Shown here piece after piece: positions 8,834 through 20,200 of a stretch of DNA of 64,000 bases. Position numbers and translations under genes: made by a program. Source of the stretch: Shewanella sp. OPT22 (GTDB lineage: Bacteria > Pseudomonadota > Gammaproteobacteria > Enterobacterales > Shewanellaceae); NCBI RefSeq assembly GCF_004168585.1, contig NZ_PGVH01000056.1:500576-564575 (forward strand), in the 5' to 3' direction. Numbering within the stretch: the first letter of the stretch is position 1; the number at the start of each line of letters is the position of its first letter. The notes below the pieces were generated by a model. That model searched no databases, was not told the DNA's origin, and worked only from the letters and a program-made list of their open reading frames with translations.

Positions 8834-9637
8834 TTATCTTTTTTCTAATAAATACTTCAATTCTTGGATTTGCAGCTGCAAATCTTCCATAGATACTTCT
8901 TTTTTAGCTTGTGCATCTTTGGTTTCTTGTCGAAGGTTTTGACGCTCTTCTTCAAGCACATTCACCACAATACCGATGATCATGTTTAAGAATGCAAAGG
9001 TGGTTAGGAAAATAAAGGTCAAATAGTAAATCCAACTGAGCGGGTACACGGCCATGGTTTCATACATGACATCGGTCCAATCTTCAAAGGTCATCACTCG
9101 GAATAACGTCAACATACTGATGGAGATATTTCCCCATAACACGTCATTAATGCCAGCAAATACTGAGCTACCAATTGCCGCATAAATATAGAAAATAATG
9201 AACATCAGTAACATGACATAGGCAAGTTGAGGCAGTGCTTTTAATAGCGAATTTAACAGTAATCGTAATTCAGGGATCATCGATACCATACGCAATACAC
9301 GGAATACACGAATCAATCGCCCAACAATGGCAAGTTCGCTGTTTTCAATTGGCACTAAGCTCAACACAACAATCAAGGTGTCAAAGATATTCCAACCCGA
9401 TTTAAAAAACTGTGACTTTTTCTTCTCACCTAAAAATCTGACACTGATTTCAATTAAGAAAAATAACGTAATACCAAAATCTAAAATACGCATAGTTTGA
9501 TTAACATAATCGGGTAATTGATAAGTTTTCACCCCAATCATCAACGCAGAAAAGATAATGATGCTGACGACAAAAAACTCAAAGACTTTGTTAGATCGGA
9601 TTTTATAGAATCGGGCTTGTAGGCGACGTGTGTTCAT
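8834..9637 (-). CDS. Voltage-gated cation channel, single-repeat type
   Basis: A single-domain six-helix ion channel of the bacterial NaChBac/BacNav-like superfamily. The voltage sensor S4 shows regularly spaced arginines (GRLIRVFRVLRM, about residues 106-117). The pore has the filter TFEDWTD at about 183-189, then S6 (YYLTFIFLTTFAFLNMIIGIVVNV) and a cytosolic coiled coil (EEERQNLRQETKDAQAKK onward) that would assemble the tetramer. I chose the ATG at 9637; the frame extends to a TTG at 9658, and neither has a clear ribosome binding site. The filter carries Glu-Asp-Trp rather than the sodium-type Glu-Ser-Trp, so ion preference may differ from NaChBac. Confidence 0.9.
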   Translation of the reverse strand: MNTRRLQARFYKIRSNKVFEFFVVSIIIFSALMIGVKTYQLPDYVNQTMRILDFGITLFFLIEISVRFLGEKKKSQFFKSGWNIFDTLIVVLSLVPIENSELAIVGRLIRVFRVLRMVSMIPELRLLLNSLLKALPQLAYVMLLMFIIFYIYAAIGSSVFAGINDVLWGNISISMLTLFRVMTFEDWTDVMYETMAVYPLSWIYYLTFIFLTTFAFLNMIIGIVVNVLEEERQNLRQETKDAQAKKEVSMEDLQLQIQELKYLLEKR

Positions 9638-9741
9638 TATTGTAGATTTTATGTCCAATGAAATAAATTAAATCAGTATGATATAGAGCAGAGACTCAGA
9701 TGCAATCATTCTTTCAATTTGGAATGAAAGAGCAACACGCC

Positions 9742-9973
9742 CTAATTATCTTCTCGAAAATAAGAAAAAAATAAACACGGAGCGATCAGTACCCAAACAC
9801 CAATTTTATCTCGATGAACGAGAAAATCATGTTTACACTTTTCTTTAATTTCCTCATGATGCTCTCATCTATGAGTGGCTGCAGATTGTTCAGGGTGTTT
9901 TCTTTATCTAACGGTCTTTTTGCATCAAACCGCTCTTCCAAAGCGTACTCGAAAAATCCATCTCGTTACCCAT
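9742..9973 (-). pseudogene. Decayed small gene overlapping the YidC-like stop
   Basis: An ATG at 9973 overlaps the stop of the YidC-like gene (ATGGGTAA arrangement). Its first codons give MGNEMDF; after one missing base in a T-run the frame continues as FFEYALEERFDAKRP and on through DKENTLNNLQPLIDE. A second shift, consistent with a two-base AG duplication at GAGAG, leads to HHEEIKEKCKHDFLVHRDK, then a hydrophobic end (IGVWVLIAPCLFFSYF) and TAG at 9742. Joined, this is about 76 residues of coherent protein. The frame assignments are read from the sequence; decay of a real gene (or sequencing error) is inferred. I do not recognise the protein. Confidence 0.45.
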
Positions 9974-10595
9974 TACTGAGCGTTTTCCTTGAATGAATCA
10001 GGTTAGCGGTAAAGGACTGTATTGTGCTCACCAGTGTTGATGTTCCCCAGTAAAGTCCAATAACCGAAGAAAAATTCAATAAACTCACCAAACAAACCCC
10101 AGATACAACAATTAACATTAAATAATTCACTGATTCAGCGGCTGAAGGCATTAAGTACATAGATAAACCTGTAAGCAAAGCAACGGCAACGCTCAGTAAT
10201 ACATCTGATTTCGCGATATCTGAAATCCAAGCAAACTTTCCGACCAAACTTGCTCCGTTTAAAAACTGGAACATACCAAAACCAACAAGACCTTGGCTGA
10301 GTATATTCATAACACTCGTTTTATTTACAAAAGAAACGTCGTTATCTTTATAAAGTTGCATCATTTTTTGCGACATCAAAGCCGGATCTGATTGATACTG
10401 TTTTTTTAGCTTATAGACTTCTGGCTTGATTTTTGTGAGCTTCTGCCTTTGCTTAATCCCTTGTACGATTGCTGGATATGAAATCGGTAACAAGAGCACT
10501 CTAATCACGGCAGTCAAAGCGATGATCGCTAATCCTGTCGACAATGTTAAATCCGATTGAAAAAAGGTAAGTCCACTTTCAAATATCCAGTTCAT
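9966..10595 (-). CDS. Short YidC/Oxa1-family membrane insertase paralogue
   Basis: A 209-aa integral membrane protein of the YidC/Oxa1 family. The first helix runs TGLAIIALTAVIRVLLLPISYPAI with the conserved Arg of the hydrophilic groove, followed by the cytoplasmic loop KQRQKLTKIKPEVYKLKKQY and then helices containing GFGMFQFLNGAS and VNYLMLIVVSGVCLVSLL. It lacks the large periplasmic domain and first signal-anchor helix of housekeeping YidC, so it is a paralogue, not the essential copy next to rnpA. The frame opens with TTG; the ATG at 10595 is preferred. A decayed small gene overlaps its end. Confidence 0.85.
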   Translation of the reverse strand: MNWIFESGLTFFQSDLTLSTGLAIIALTAVIRVLLLPISYPAIVQGIKQRQKLTKIKPEVYKLKKQYQSDPALMSQKMMQLYKDNDVSFVNKTSVMNILSQGLVGFGMFQFLNGASLVGKFAWISDIAKSDVLLSVAVALLTGLSMYLMPSAAESVNYLMLIVVSGVCLVSLLNFSSVIGLYWGTSTLVSTIQSFTANLIHSRKTLSNG

Positions 10596-10771
10596 CAATA
10601 AATCCGTTTTGTTGAGACATATTATGTCAAGCTACTCATTGTTTGTAATATTGTCAATGGTTGTTTGCTCATATGCATTTGATAAACATAATTTATATCT
10701 ATTTTTTCTTATGAAAATTAATATTCTGACTTTACTTTGTTTGCTCATTAGCTAAATTCGAGTTTTCCATC

Positions 10772-11299
10772 ATGGCAGTAACCCCCACTCTATCAAACGC
10801 TCTTAGACCTATTTTTAGTAATGCAATACGACTTGCCCCAGCGACGGCAACAGTACCTGCAAGGTTTAACCACAATCATCAAAATTCAGGGAAAACAGTT
10901 GAGTTTTTTGTCTCCAGTTTTTCTGTCCCCCAATTAAAAGAGAGGGTGACTGACTATGTGAGAAATCACACTTCATTAAAAAACCCATTAAGGGTTGTTT
11001 GTATTCGAGATACAGAAAACGAAGACGGTTTCACCGTTAAAGAGCAAAGCGGTGATAATATTGCGATGTCTTCGGCTTTCAGAGAGACCTGCATACTCAC
11101 CCAAACATCAGATGATGAATTCGTTACTTATTTGTGCAAAGTATTATCCATCGCACCTGGCGCAGCAGAAGAATGCACACCAAAAGAAAACATCGTCGTT
11201 AAAGAGAAAGAAGGTGTGCTCTTGAAGCAGGAGAGCAGCAAGTCAGACAGGCAACAGAAACAGCCGACTCTTGACGACTATGCCGAAGGGCAGCAGTAA
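10772..11299 (+). CDS. Orphan protein with presequence-like N-terminus
   Basis: No family recognised. The protein has 175 aa. Its first 43 residues contain no acidic residue but have Arg at 12, 20 and 31 and many Ala, Ser and Thr, able to form a basic amphipathic helix much like a mitochondrial targeting sequence. Residues 44-130 look like a small alpha/beta domain (VEFFVSSFSVPQLKERV, LRVVCIRDT, DEFVTYLCKVL). The tail (140-175) is charged and probably disordered. The ribosome binding site is weak (GAG, 10 bp). It stands alone, convergent with fba. A secreted host-directed protein is one possibility, inferred only from composition. Confidence 0.7.
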   Translation: MAVTPTLSNALRPIFSNAIRLAPATATVPARFNHNHQNSGKTVEFFVSSFSVPQLKERVTDYVRNHTSLKNPLRVVCIRDTENEDGFTVKEQSGDNIAMSSAFRETCILTQTSDDEFVTYLCKVLSIAPGAAEECTPKENIVVKEKEGVLLKQESSKSDRQQKQPTLDDYAEGQQ

Positions 11300-11300
11300 C

Positions 11301-11324
11301 GAAAAAGCCCGCTAAAGCGGGCTT
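11301..11324 (-). terminator. Intrinsic terminator of fba
   Basis: AAGCCCGCT and AGCGGGCTT form a GC-rich stem with a TAAA-type loop, followed on the minus strand by TTTTT. It lies 23 bp beyond the fba stop. For the plus-strand 175-aa gene the same stem is followed only by TTAAATT, so it is mainly a minus-strand terminator. Confidence 0.88.
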
Positions 11325-11346
11325 AAATTGAAGTGGGTGACTAAGA

Positions 11347-12417
11347 TTAAACGTTGTTGATCTTAGGATCTAACTCACCTGATTGGTAAGACTTATACAT
11401 TGCTTGTAATGACTTAGTCTTGATCTTAGACGCCATACCCGCTGTACCAAACGCTTCATAACGCTGCGTACAAATGTCCGCCATTGCGTTCATTGAAGCC
11501 GTCAAGAATTTACGTGGGTCAAATACGCTTGGGTTTTCAGCTAAGAATTTACGTACTGCACCAGTAGATGCTAAACGCAAATCAGTATCAATATTCACTT
11601 TACGAACGCCGTGCTTGATGCCTTCTACGATTTCTTCTACTGGAACACCGTAAGTTTCAGGCATTTCACCACCGTACTGATTGATCACTTCTAACCACTC
11701 TTGTGGTACTGAAGATGAACCATGCATAACAAGGTGAGTGTTTGGAATACGAGCGTGAATTTCTTTAATCCGGTCGATACGCAGTACATCGCCTGTTGGC
11801 TTTTTAGCAAACTTGTATGCGCCATGGCTCGTACCAATAGCAATCGCTAATGCATCAACATGAGTATCTGCAACAAAACGTGCTGCTTCTTCAGGCGTAG
11901 TCAGCATCTGATCCATGCTTAAAATGCCTTCTGCACCAACGCCATCTTCTTCGCCAGCTTGACCTGTTTCTAGGCTGCCTAAACAACCAATTTCACCTTC
12001 TACAGACACACCACAAGCGTGAGCAAACGCAACCGTTTTACGAGTTACGTCGACATTGTATTCGTATGACGCTGGCGTTTTGCCATCTGCCATTAATGAG
12101 CCGTCCATCATAACTGAAGACATACCCAACTGGATTGAACGCTGACAAATATCAGGATCTGTTCCGTGATCTTGGTGAATACAAACTGGAATATCTGGAT
12201 ACTGCTCAAGTGCAGCATTCATAAGATACTTCAAGAATTGTGGGCGGGCATACTTACGAGCACCAGCAGATGCTTGTACGATTACTGGGCTGTCTGTCGC
12301 TTCAGCTGCTTGCATAATTGCACGCATTTGCTCAAGGTTATTCACGTTAAATGCAGGTACACCATAGTTGTGCTCTGCTGCGTGATCCAATAACTGTCTT
12401 AGAGATATTAATGCCAT
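11347..12417 (-). CDS. fba: Class II fructose-bisphosphate aldolase
   Basis: A 356-aa zinc-dependent aldolase (FbaA-like) that interconverts fructose 1,6-bisphosphate with dihydroxyacetone phosphate and glyceraldehyde 3-phosphate. Visible blocks are [26 protein letters not shown] (zinc/catalytic region), [35 protein letters not shown] and [13 protein letters not shown]. The frame is open up to 12468, but the ATG at 12417 has a good ribosome binding site (GGAG, 7 bp) and gives the usual MALISLRQ start. It is the last gene of the epd-pgk-fba cluster. Confidence 0.97.
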   Translation of the reverse strand: MALISLRQLLDHAAEHNYGVPAFNVNNLEQMRAIMQAAEATDSPVIVQASAGARKYARPQFLKYLMNAALEQYPDIPVCIHQDHGTDPDICQRSIQLGMSSVMMDGSLMADGKTPASYEYNVDVTRKTVAFAHACGVSVEGEIGCLGSLETGQAGEEDGVGAEGILSMDQMLTTPEEAARFVADTHVDALAIAIGTSHGAYKFAKKPTGDVLRIDRIKEIHARIPNTHLVMHGSSSVPQEWLEVINQYGGEMPETYGVPVEEIVEGIKHGVRKVNIDTDLRLASTGAVRKFLAENPSVFDPRKFLTASMNAMADICTQRYEAFGTAGMASKIKTKSLQAMYKSYQSGELDPKINNV

Positions 12418-12539
12418 TTTTAGCTCCGTTCGTAGGGCAATCGAGTGTTCAAGAGTAGCTTGAAACACACGCTAAGTTTGATGTCTTAAATTCTTCACGT
12501 TCCTCAATCGAGTGAGGATTCATTGTTATTTTTTTTATT

Positions 12540-12565
12540 GCCACTCCTGCATAAGCAAGAGTGGC
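12540..12565. other. Intercistronic hairpin between pgk and fba
   Basis: GCCACTC (12540-12546) and GAGTGGC (12559-12565) enclose an inner TGC/GCA pair and an ATAA loop. There is no T-run on the minus-strand side, so it should not end transcription efficiently; a processing or mRNA-stabilising element between pgk and fba is more likely. Confidence 0.5.
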
Positions 12566-12583
12566 TGAACTCATTAGAGTTAC

Positions 12584-13759
12584 TTACGCACCACGCGATT
12601 CAAGCATGGCTACAGCTGGAAGTTCTTTCCCTTCAAGAAATTCAAGGAACGCACCACCACCAGTAGAGATGTATGAAACTTTGTCTGCGATATCATACTT
12701 ATCAACAGCCGCAAGCGTGTCACCGCCACCAGCAATTGAGAATGCATCAGATTCGGCAATGGCTTGTGCAATGCGCTTTGTACCTTCGCCGAACTGGTCG
12801 AATTCAAATACGCCCACAGGGCCATTCCATACAATTGTGCCAGCTTTCTTTAGAATTTCAGCTAGTGCTTCAGCACTATCTGGACCGATATCGAAGATCA
12901 TTTCTTCGTCCGTCACATCTGCAACATTTTTCAGTGTTGCTTCAGCTGTTGGGCTGAATTCACCTGCAACCACAACATCAGTAGGTACAGGAATGTCGCC
13001 GCCACGGCTTTGTGCGTTATTCACAAGACGTGTTGCTTCTTCTACTAAGTCAGCTTCAAAAAGTGATTTACCCACTTTATGGCCTGCTGCTGCGATGAAG
13101 GTATTAGCAATACCACCGCCGACAACAAGCTGATCAACTTTCGTAGATAGGCTTTCTAGTACGGTTAGCTTGGTTGAAACCTTAGAACCACCCACAATCG
13201 CCACCATTGGACGTGCTGGGTTATCTAATGCTTTACCTAGTGCGTCTAACTCACCCATTAACAATGGGCCGGCACAAGCAACTGTTGCGTGTAAACCAAC
13301 ACCGTGTGTTGATGCTTGAGCACGGTGAGCCGTACCGAATGCATCCATTACGTATACATCACACAATGCTGCCATTTTTTTAGAAAGTGCTTCGTCATTT
13401 TTCTTCTCACCTACGTTAAAACGTACGTTTTCAAAAACAACCACTTCACCTTGCTTAGCGTTAACACCGTCGAGATAATCTGACGCCAAAGTAACATTGC
13501 ACTCTAAAGCATCATTCAAATAATTAACTACTGGCTGCAGTGAGAACTCAGCATTAAACTCGCCTTCTGTAGGACGACCTAAGTGAGACATCACCATTAC
13601 TGCAGCGCCTTTCTCTAACGCTAGCTTAATCGTCGGTAATGCAGCTCGTAAACGTGCATCACTGGTCACTTTACCGTCTGCAACGGGTACGTTTAGATCT
13701 TCACGGATAAGTACACGCTTACCATTGAGATCTAAATCTGACATACGAATAATTGCCAT
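12584..13759 (-). CDS. pgk: Phosphoglycerate kinase
   Basis: A 391-aa glycolytic kinase that transfers phosphate between 1,3-bisphosphoglycerate and ADP. Diagnostic blocks are the N-terminal [25 protein letters not shown] substrate region, [23 protein letters not shown], and the C-terminal nucleotide site [15 protein letters not shown] followed by [17 protein letters not shown]. The ribosome binding site AGGAAG precedes the ATG. It sits 48 bp after epd and 166 bp before fba, all minus strand, as in many gammaproteobacteria. Confidence 0.98.
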   Translation of the reverse strand: MAIIRMSDLDLNGKRVLIREDLNVPVADGKVTSDARLRAALPTIKLALEKGAAVMVMSHLGRPTEGEFNAEFSLQPVVNYLNDALECNVTLASDYLDGVNAKQGEVVVFENVRFNVGEKKNDEALSKKMAALCDVYVMDAFGTAHRAQASTHGVGLHATVACAGPLLMGELDALGKALDNPARPMVAIVGGSKVSTKLTVLESLSTKVDQLVVGGGIANTFIAAAGHKVGKSLFEADLVEEATRLVNNAQSRGGDIPVPTDVVVAGEFSPTAEATLKNVADVTDEEMIFDIGPDSAEALAEILKKAGTIVWNGPVGVFEFDQFGEGTKRIAQAIAESDAFSIAGGGDTLAAVDKYDIADKVSYISTGGGAFLEFLEGKELPAVAMLESRGA

Positions 13760-13807
13760 TTTTGCTTCCTATTTAATCAATAATTCTGTTGGGGACGATT
13801 GCCTTAT

Positions 13808-14830
13808 CTATGCCGACTGTTTTACCTGAACCATGGTGAGAGCGGTATCGAGCATTCGATTTACAAAGCCCCACTCGTTATCGCACCACAATAATAATTT
13901 CACTAAATGGCCATCACTCACTCGAGTTTGAGTACCATCAACAATGCTTGAACGAGGGTCGTGATTAAAATCACACGAAACGAGTGGTTCATGGGTAAAG
14001 CCCAGCACGGCAGAAAAACGTCCTGTTGCCGACGATTCTAATACATTATTAACGGTTTCAATATCGACTCGTTTCTCAAGTGTGACCGAGAGATCAATTG
14101 CGGTCACATTTATGGTAGGAACGCGAACAGAAATGGCTTCGAACTTATCTTCAAGGTGCGGCAATATACGCTCGATACCTCGAGCAAGTTTTGTATCGAC
14201 AGGAATGATTGATTGTCCTGCAGCGCGTGTTCTTCTCAAATCATCATGGTAAGCATCAATCACTGGCTGATCATGCATCGCTGAGTGAATCGTGGTAATG
14301 GCACCACTTTGTAAACCAAAATGCTTATCCAAAAGGTCAATCACCGGCACAGTACAATTGGTGGTGCATGAACCATTGGACACCACGATATCCTTTTCAG
14401 TGAGCGTATGCTGATTGACACCATAAACAATCGTTGCGTCAACATCAGGCGTTGATGGGTGACTTATCAATACTTGTTTTGCGCCCGCTTGAAGATGCAC
14501 AGCACATTCATCTCGAGTCTTAAGGACACCTGTGGCTTCAAAAACTAAATCTATGTCTAACGCTTTCCAAGGCAGCTTGCTGGCATTCGGTTCATGCAAC
14601 AACTTAATGTCATCGTTATTAATCTTAAGAATATCACCGTCAAGCTCAACAGTGCCGGGGAAACGACCATGGGTGGTATCATACTTGGTGAGGTGAACCA
14701 TGGCTTCAGGTTTTGCCAACTCATTAATGGCAACTACCTGAATCTGGTTGTTTTTACCTGATTCATACAGGGCACGAAGCAGTGTGCGGCCTATTCGACC
14801 ATAACCATTGATTGCTACTCGAATTATCAA
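13808..14830 (-). CDS. epd: D-erythrose-4-phosphate dehydrogenase
   Basis: A GAPDH-family enzyme that oxidises erythrose 4-phosphate to 4-phosphoerythronate for pyridoxal phosphate synthesis. The Rossmann start [22 protein letters not shown] and the catalytic cysteine in [10 protein letters not shown] are visible. I chose the TTG at 14830: it has AAGGA 8 bp upstream and gives 340 aa, the usual Epd length, whereas the longer frame to 14890 adds a nonconserved leader. The operon position before pgk and fba and the ALYESG motif favour Epd over glycolytic GapA. Confidence 0.94.
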   Translation of the reverse strand: MIIRVAINGYGRIGRTLLRALYESGKNNQIQVVAINELAKPEAMVHLTKYDTTHGRFPGTVELDGDILKINNDDIKLLHEPNASKLPWKALDIDLVFEATGVLKTRDECAVHLQAGAKQVLISHPSTPDVDATIVYGVNQHTLTEKDIVVSNGSCTTNCTVPVIDLLDKHFGLQSGAITTIHSAMHDQPVIDAYHDDLRRTRAAGQSIIPVDTKLARGIERILPHLEDKFEAISVRVPTINVTAIDLSVTLEKRVDIETVNNVLESSATGRFSAVLGFTHEPLVSCDFNHDPRSSIVDGTQTRVSDGHLVKLLLWCDNEWGFVNRMLDTALTMVQVKQSA

Positions 14831-14899
14831 ATCAGTTATTCCTTTGTTAATACCAACAAGTATACGAAGTAACTCACTGGTACTACTCAACTTTGCTCG

Positions 14900-14935
14900 T
14901 AAAAAAATCGGCCTGCATACGAATGCAGGCCGATT
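14900..14935 (-). terminator. Strong intrinsic terminator of tkt
   Basis: A perfect 13-bp inverted repeat (14906-14918 and 14923-14935) with an ACGA loop is followed on the minus strand by seven T residues. It lies about 64 bp after the tkt stop and before the epd start, so tkt and epd-pgk-fba are probably separate transcripts with some readthrough. Confidence 0.93.
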
Positions 14936-14998
14936 ATATAGATTTGTGTCACAAAAGTTTAGTTTTTAATGTGTTTATCAAAAACTATAGCGCTTCAT

Positions 14999-16990
14999 TT
15001 AAAGTGCATTTGCCTTTGCAACCACATTTTCAACCGTGAAACCAAAGTGCTTCAGCAATACACCACCCGGCGCTGATTCACCAAAAGTCTGCATACCCAC
15101 GATTGCACCGTTCATACCCACATACTTGTACCAGAAGTCAGTATGTGCGGCTTCGATTGCTACACGCTTACCCACTGTTGCTGGTAACACATGCTCTTTG
15201 TACTCAGCCGATTGCTTATCAAACTCAGTAGTAGATGGCATAGAAACCACACGTACTTGCTTACCTTGAGCGGTTAATTCAGCCGCAGAATCTAGCGCTA
15301 ACTGCACTTCAGAACCGGTCGCAATAAGAATCAGCTCTGGTGTACCTTCGCTATCTTTAAGGATATAACCACCTTTTGCGATATCAGCGACTTGCTCAGC
15401 ATTGCGCGCTTGTGCCGCTAAACCTTGACGGCTAAATATCAATGATGTTGGTGCATCTTGACGCTGAATTGCCGCCGTCCATGCAACTGCGGTTTCAGTT
15501 GCATCACATGGGCGCCATACAGCCATATTTGGCGTCATACGCAAGTTAGCAATTTGTTCGATTGGCTGATGCGTTGGGCCGTCTTCACCTTGACCAATTG
15601 AGTCATGGGTGAATACGAAGATATTTTGAATGCCCATCAACGCTGACATACGTACTGCGTTACGTGCATATTCCATGAACATTAAGAAGGTTGCGCCATA
15701 GTTCACGAAACCACCGTGCAATGACAGTCCGTTCATGATGCCAGCCATACCGAATTCACGTACACCGTAAAAGATGTAGTTACCGTCAGCGTGTTCTTGA
15801 ATGCCTTTAGAACCAGACCAAAGCGTTAGGTTAGAACCTGCTAAGTCAGCAGAGCCACCCATTAATTCTGGCATCATTGCACCAAATACACCGATGGCAT
15901 TTTGCGACGCTTTACGAGACGCTATAGATTCGCCTTTCTCTTGGCACTCTTGAATGTACGCTTGTGCTTTTTCAGCAAAATCAGCTGGTAATTCACCTTT
16001 CACGACACGACGTTCAAACTCAGCGGCTAATTCTGGGTGCGCTGCTTTGTAAGCATCAAACTTAGCATTCCACTGTGCTTCACGCGTGTTACCAACGTCT
16101 TTTGCATCCCAGCCCGCATATACATCAGCTGGTACGTCGAATGGCTTGCTGTCCCAACCTAAGAATTCACGTGCTGCTGCAATTTCTGCATCACCCAGTG
16201 GTGCACCGTGACATTCGTGAGAACCTGACTTGTTTGGTGAACCAAAACCAATAACCGTTTTAGTACAAATCATCGTTGGCTTGTCAGTGATCGATTTAGC
16301 TTGTTCGATTGCGGCTTTAATCGCTTCAGGATCATGACCGTCAACATCGGCAATCACATGCCAGCCGTAAGATTCAAAACGCTTAGGTGTGTCATCAGTA
16401 AACCAACCATCGACTTCGCCGTCGATTGAAATGCCGTTGTCATCCCAAAATGCGATTAATTTACCTAATTTTAATGTACCCGCTAATGAACACGCTTCAT
16501 GAGAAATACCTTCCATCATGCAGCCATCGCCCATAAAGCAATAGGTGTAATGATCAACAACGTCATGACCGTCACGGTTAAACTGTGCAGCTAATGTTTT
16601 CTCAGCAACCGCCATACCGACAGCGTTACTGATACCAGCGCCTAACGGGCCAGTTGTCGTTTCAACACCTGGAGTATAACCATACTCTGGGTGACCCGGT
16701 GTTTTTGAATGCAGTTGGCGGAAATTTTCCAGCTCTGACATTGGTAGCTCATAGCCACTCAAATGTAATAAAGAGTAAATCAGCATTGAGCCGTGACCGT
16801 TAGAAAGAATAAAGCGATCTCGGTCTACCCAGTTTGGGTTATTTGGGTTGTGTTTTAGGAAATCATTCCAAAGCACTTCTGCAATATCCGCCATACCAAG
16901 TGGTGCGCCAGGGTGACCAGATTTTGCTTTTTGAACTGCATCCATACTCAAGATGCGAATGGCGTTTGCGAGTACTTTACGGGAAGACAT
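14999..16990 (-). CDS. tkt: Transketolase
   Basis: A 663-aa thiamine-diphosphate enzyme of the pentose phosphate pathway; its product erythrose 4-phosphate is the Epd substrate. Family blocks are [20 protein letters not shown] at the N-terminus, the TPP motif [59 protein letters not shown] and the C-terminal [10 protein letters not shown]. The ribosome binding site (GGAGAG, about 5 bp) precedes the ATG at 16990. Length matches Escherichia coli TktA. It leads the tkt/epd-pgk-fba cluster. Confidence 0.98.
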   Translation of the reverse strand: MSSRKVLANAIRILSMDAVQKAKSGHPGAPLGMADIAEVLWNDFLKHNPNNPNWVDRDRFILSNGHGSMLIYSLLHLSGYELPMSELENFRQLHSKTPGHPEYGYTPGVETTTGPLGAGISNAVGMAVAEKTLAAQFNRDGHDVVDHYTYCFMGDGCMMEGISHEACSLAGTLKLGKLIAFWDDNGISIDGEVDGWFTDDTPKRFESYGWHVIADVDGHDPEAIKAAIEQAKSITDKPTMICTKTVIGFGSPNKSGSHECHGAPLGDAEIAAAREFLGWDSKPFDVPADVYAGWDAKDVGNTREAQWNAKFDAYKAAHPELAAEFERRVVKGELPADFAEKAQAYIQECQEKGESIASRKASQNAIGVFGAMMPELMGGSADLAGSNLTLWSGSKGIQEHADGNYIFYGVREFGMAGIMNGLSLHGGFVNYGATFLMFMEYARNAVRMSALMGIQNIFVFTHDSIGQGEDGPTHQPIEQIANLRMTPNMAVWRPCDATETAVAWTAAIQRQDAPTSLIFSRQGLAAQARNAEQVADIAKGGYILKDSEGTPELILIATGSEVQLALDSAAELTAQGKQVRVVSMPSTTEFDKQSAEYKEHVLPATVGKRVAIEAAHTDFWYKYVGMNGAIVGMQTFGESAPGGVLLKHFGFTVENVVAKANAL

Positions 16991-17238
16991 GCTCTCTCCT
17001 GCTGAGTGTTATATGACTGCCATCCGGATCAAGATGGCGAAATTTGGTGCGTATTTTCGCTTATGCGCAGTTGTGAAGCAAATGATAATTGCGAGTTATG
17101 TCACAGTAGATAGCAGAAACAATGTTTGCTATTGAATATTATCAGGATCTGATTTTGTTTTTTTACCAGAAAAAGACAAAGCATTAGTAAATAACTAACA
17201 ATTAAATTACTAATGCCTTGCCCTAAGGCTTAGGCCTG

Positions 17239-20200
17239 TTATAGCTGTTCAGAATCAATATTTAAATAGGCTGAATTGTATAAACTATTTTTTGTTAGAG
17301 ACAATTTAGACATAAATGACCTTAAGATAAATTCAGAGCCAATTCCTGCAATGGTATCTGCCGTTTCTTTTATATTTCTGTCATTAGACAGTGCAACAGC
17401 TTGCTGACACAGCTCTTCAATTTTTTCATGATAATCAATGAGCTTATCCTGGCATACAGAAAGAGCAATTAACAATTGAATAGTGTCTTTTATTCTTTTA
17501 CCGCTTTTTTCTGATAACGCTTGCTTAGACTCCTTAGACAGTAGATTCTCCATATGTTCGACAAAGGTAGCGCTATCTTTGTAATGCTTTCTAATACCAA
17601 CAAATAATTTTTGTATTTGTTCAGTTGAGAGTCCTTTAGATTTCAAATACTGCTTGAAGTGCTCTCCAGCCCCACCGACTAAGTATCCAGCGCAACTAGG
17701 TAAATGTTTTTGATAGTCTGGGTCATTTCTTTTTATTAAGCCCACCACAAGTTCAATGTTATGTGCTTTAGAAGGATCAAGAGCCCCTATTAATTCATAA
17801 CAGTTTATAGTTTGTTGAGCTTTAACATTAATTCCTTTTGAATCTTTTAGCTTAGATCGTGCTTCTTCAACCTGTGGTCCTCCTATTTTGTCAATTGCTT
17901 GTTGCAGGTGCTCAAAATACTCAGGCGTTATTTGAACATGACTGAAATACTTACTTGCTTCTTCACTTCCCTTTGTCAATAAAATATGAGCGAACTTGTC
18001 GGCAGACATTACTCTACTCATTGATAATGGAAGCATGTCGCTATTATCAAAAATAAAATCGATACATTCGTTTGTTAATAACGCTTTTAAACCATCGTCG
18101 GAATAGTGCCCAAGCAGTCTATTAACTTTTACCAGCTGATCACCACTGGCATAATTAAGTAGTGGCAAAATATTTTCTTTCGTTTGCTCAGGTGAAGACT
18201 CGTACAACTCATCCAAAATCAATTTCAAATCGTGTAAATTTGATGATAAAAGCGCTTCATTCCACTCTTTTTGTTTCAACATGGGCTCGTGTAAAAGCAC
18301 CGCACTCTTCATTTTCACAGACATTTTATCCCAACGCTCTGAAATTAATTCAAAATATCCATCATTGATAACGGTATGAATAATGGCTTTTTGTGCTTCA
18401 TTGAGAACCTGAGCATCTCCGGATGTTCTATTTTTTTCAATTTGATCCAGAACAACATTACAGGCTGCTGCTTTTTCTTTATGACTCATTGTCTTGAGCA
18501 TTGAAGAGACGTCTACCAATGAAGCTCCTGATTTCATGCAAGCATTGGCGAGTATATAAAACTGATTGCTTCCTCCTTTGACTAACTCTGGAACACAGTC
18601 AACAATTAAAGGCATCGTTTCAACAAATGATTTGGATTTACTATTTATGAGGCTTTGTAACTGAGCCGAATTTTGTTTTGTAATGAACTGATTTTTTACT
18701 TCATGAGTGAGTTCAGAAAATAACGCCCCTTGTCCAGGTAATAATTCAAGTAAGGTACTAAACATGATTTCTGCAGTACTTTCTTGCGCACCTTTAGGTA
18801 AAGCTTGGTACAGTTCAACACTTAACTTTGCAAACCTACAGTCTTGTAAGTGCCCCATTATTTTATTAGCCGATTCGGCCTCCATTTGTTTCAGTGCTGA
18901 TTTCTGACTCTCCACCACTGAACCTAATTGCACTGAGTCTTTACACTCCACGATCAATGAACTTAGCGCTGCTCGAAACACTTTCTTACTTTCACCTGAA
19001 ATATTGTCATAAAGTTGTTTTGCAATTTCAGGCTCACGTTGAAGTAACGTTGCAAACGTATCTATAGACACACTATCTGACAAGTCGATATTGCAAGTAA
19101 TAGCAAGCTTTATAGCATCACATAATGTCTTCAACTTCATATCTTCTGAAGGCAAGTCTGCGGCCTTGTTCACCATTGAAATGCAGATCAGATTTTGGGC
19201 AAATTCTGGTAATTTTTTTATTGCTTCAGTGCCGTCTGTGAACGTTTCTAAGTGTGAAAGAATCTTAGGCTGAATTTGTTGCTCCCAACCTTGAGGCTTA
19301 CCTGTTAACTGACAAGATAATTCATACATTAAAACAAGGCTATCTGCCGTTTGGCCCTTAAATTCAGAAAGAAATTTCAATGCATTTTCTGGTTTTATAG
19401 CTGAAGATTGTTTCATTTCTTGTAAATCACTCGAGGTAATGCTTTTAGGATTCTCAAGATATTCTTTACTTATATCTCCAGTAATAATTTGAATCAATAC
19501 TTCTTTAGGTAGATTTTTTAATGAAAGAGGCACATCATCTGGGGACTGATTAATTATTTGTCGCATAATTCTGATATCTGATATCGATAAATTAATTTGC
19601 AAATGATTTTGTAATTTACTCGCCACCTTTGTAGTAAACTCAGCCCTTAAATCTGAGATAGAAGTTTGCTCTCTTAAAAGATCGCTTCTCGCACTTTGCG
19701 CTTTACTTCTTACTCTTTCGTTTTGAAACGTTGCATTCTGGCCTTGTTTTTTTGAACTTGATTTATACATAACATGAGGTTCAATTCCAGTTTTAGCATT
19801 CCACGTGCTCCTTATTGATTGTTCAGGTTTAGAATGCTGTTGCTCATGAAATTTTTTAATGTCTGTACTGCTTGATTGAATTTTAGTTTTATAACTCTGT
19901 TTGACCAATTCTAGATTTTCTGTACTTACAGAGTCGCTTGAAAATGCTTGTTCTATTGCCTTATCATCATCTGCTGCACTTACTGCATTTTTTAATAATC
20001 TCATAGAGTAAACTGCATTTTCTTTTGAAGAGTCGCCAGCAAGCTGTGTCAAGAGCAACACTTTTGCATAAAAAACCTTAGCCTCACTTTCGCTAGCTGC
20101 GCATCCAACCCCAACAAACCTTCTAACTCGAGCAACAAGACCTTCTTGTTTAAAACTTAATGCATCACCTTCCAGTTTCACCGTAAACGTCTTAGAACTA

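Noticed and set aside
9814-9996. 60-aa plus-strand open frame beside the YidC-like gene
   Set aside because: It has no ribosome binding site and lies antisense to the more coherent decayed minus-strand gene.
12561-13133. 190-aa plus-strand frame opposite pgk
   Set aside because: It is antisense to a fully conserved pgk gene; the Ser/Ala/Pro-rich composition is a by-product of pgk codons.
17200-17238. Terminator after the large orphan gene next to tkt
   Set aside because: A CTAA/GCCTT-type hairpin can be drawn, but there is no T-run in the transcript direction, so I did not call it.
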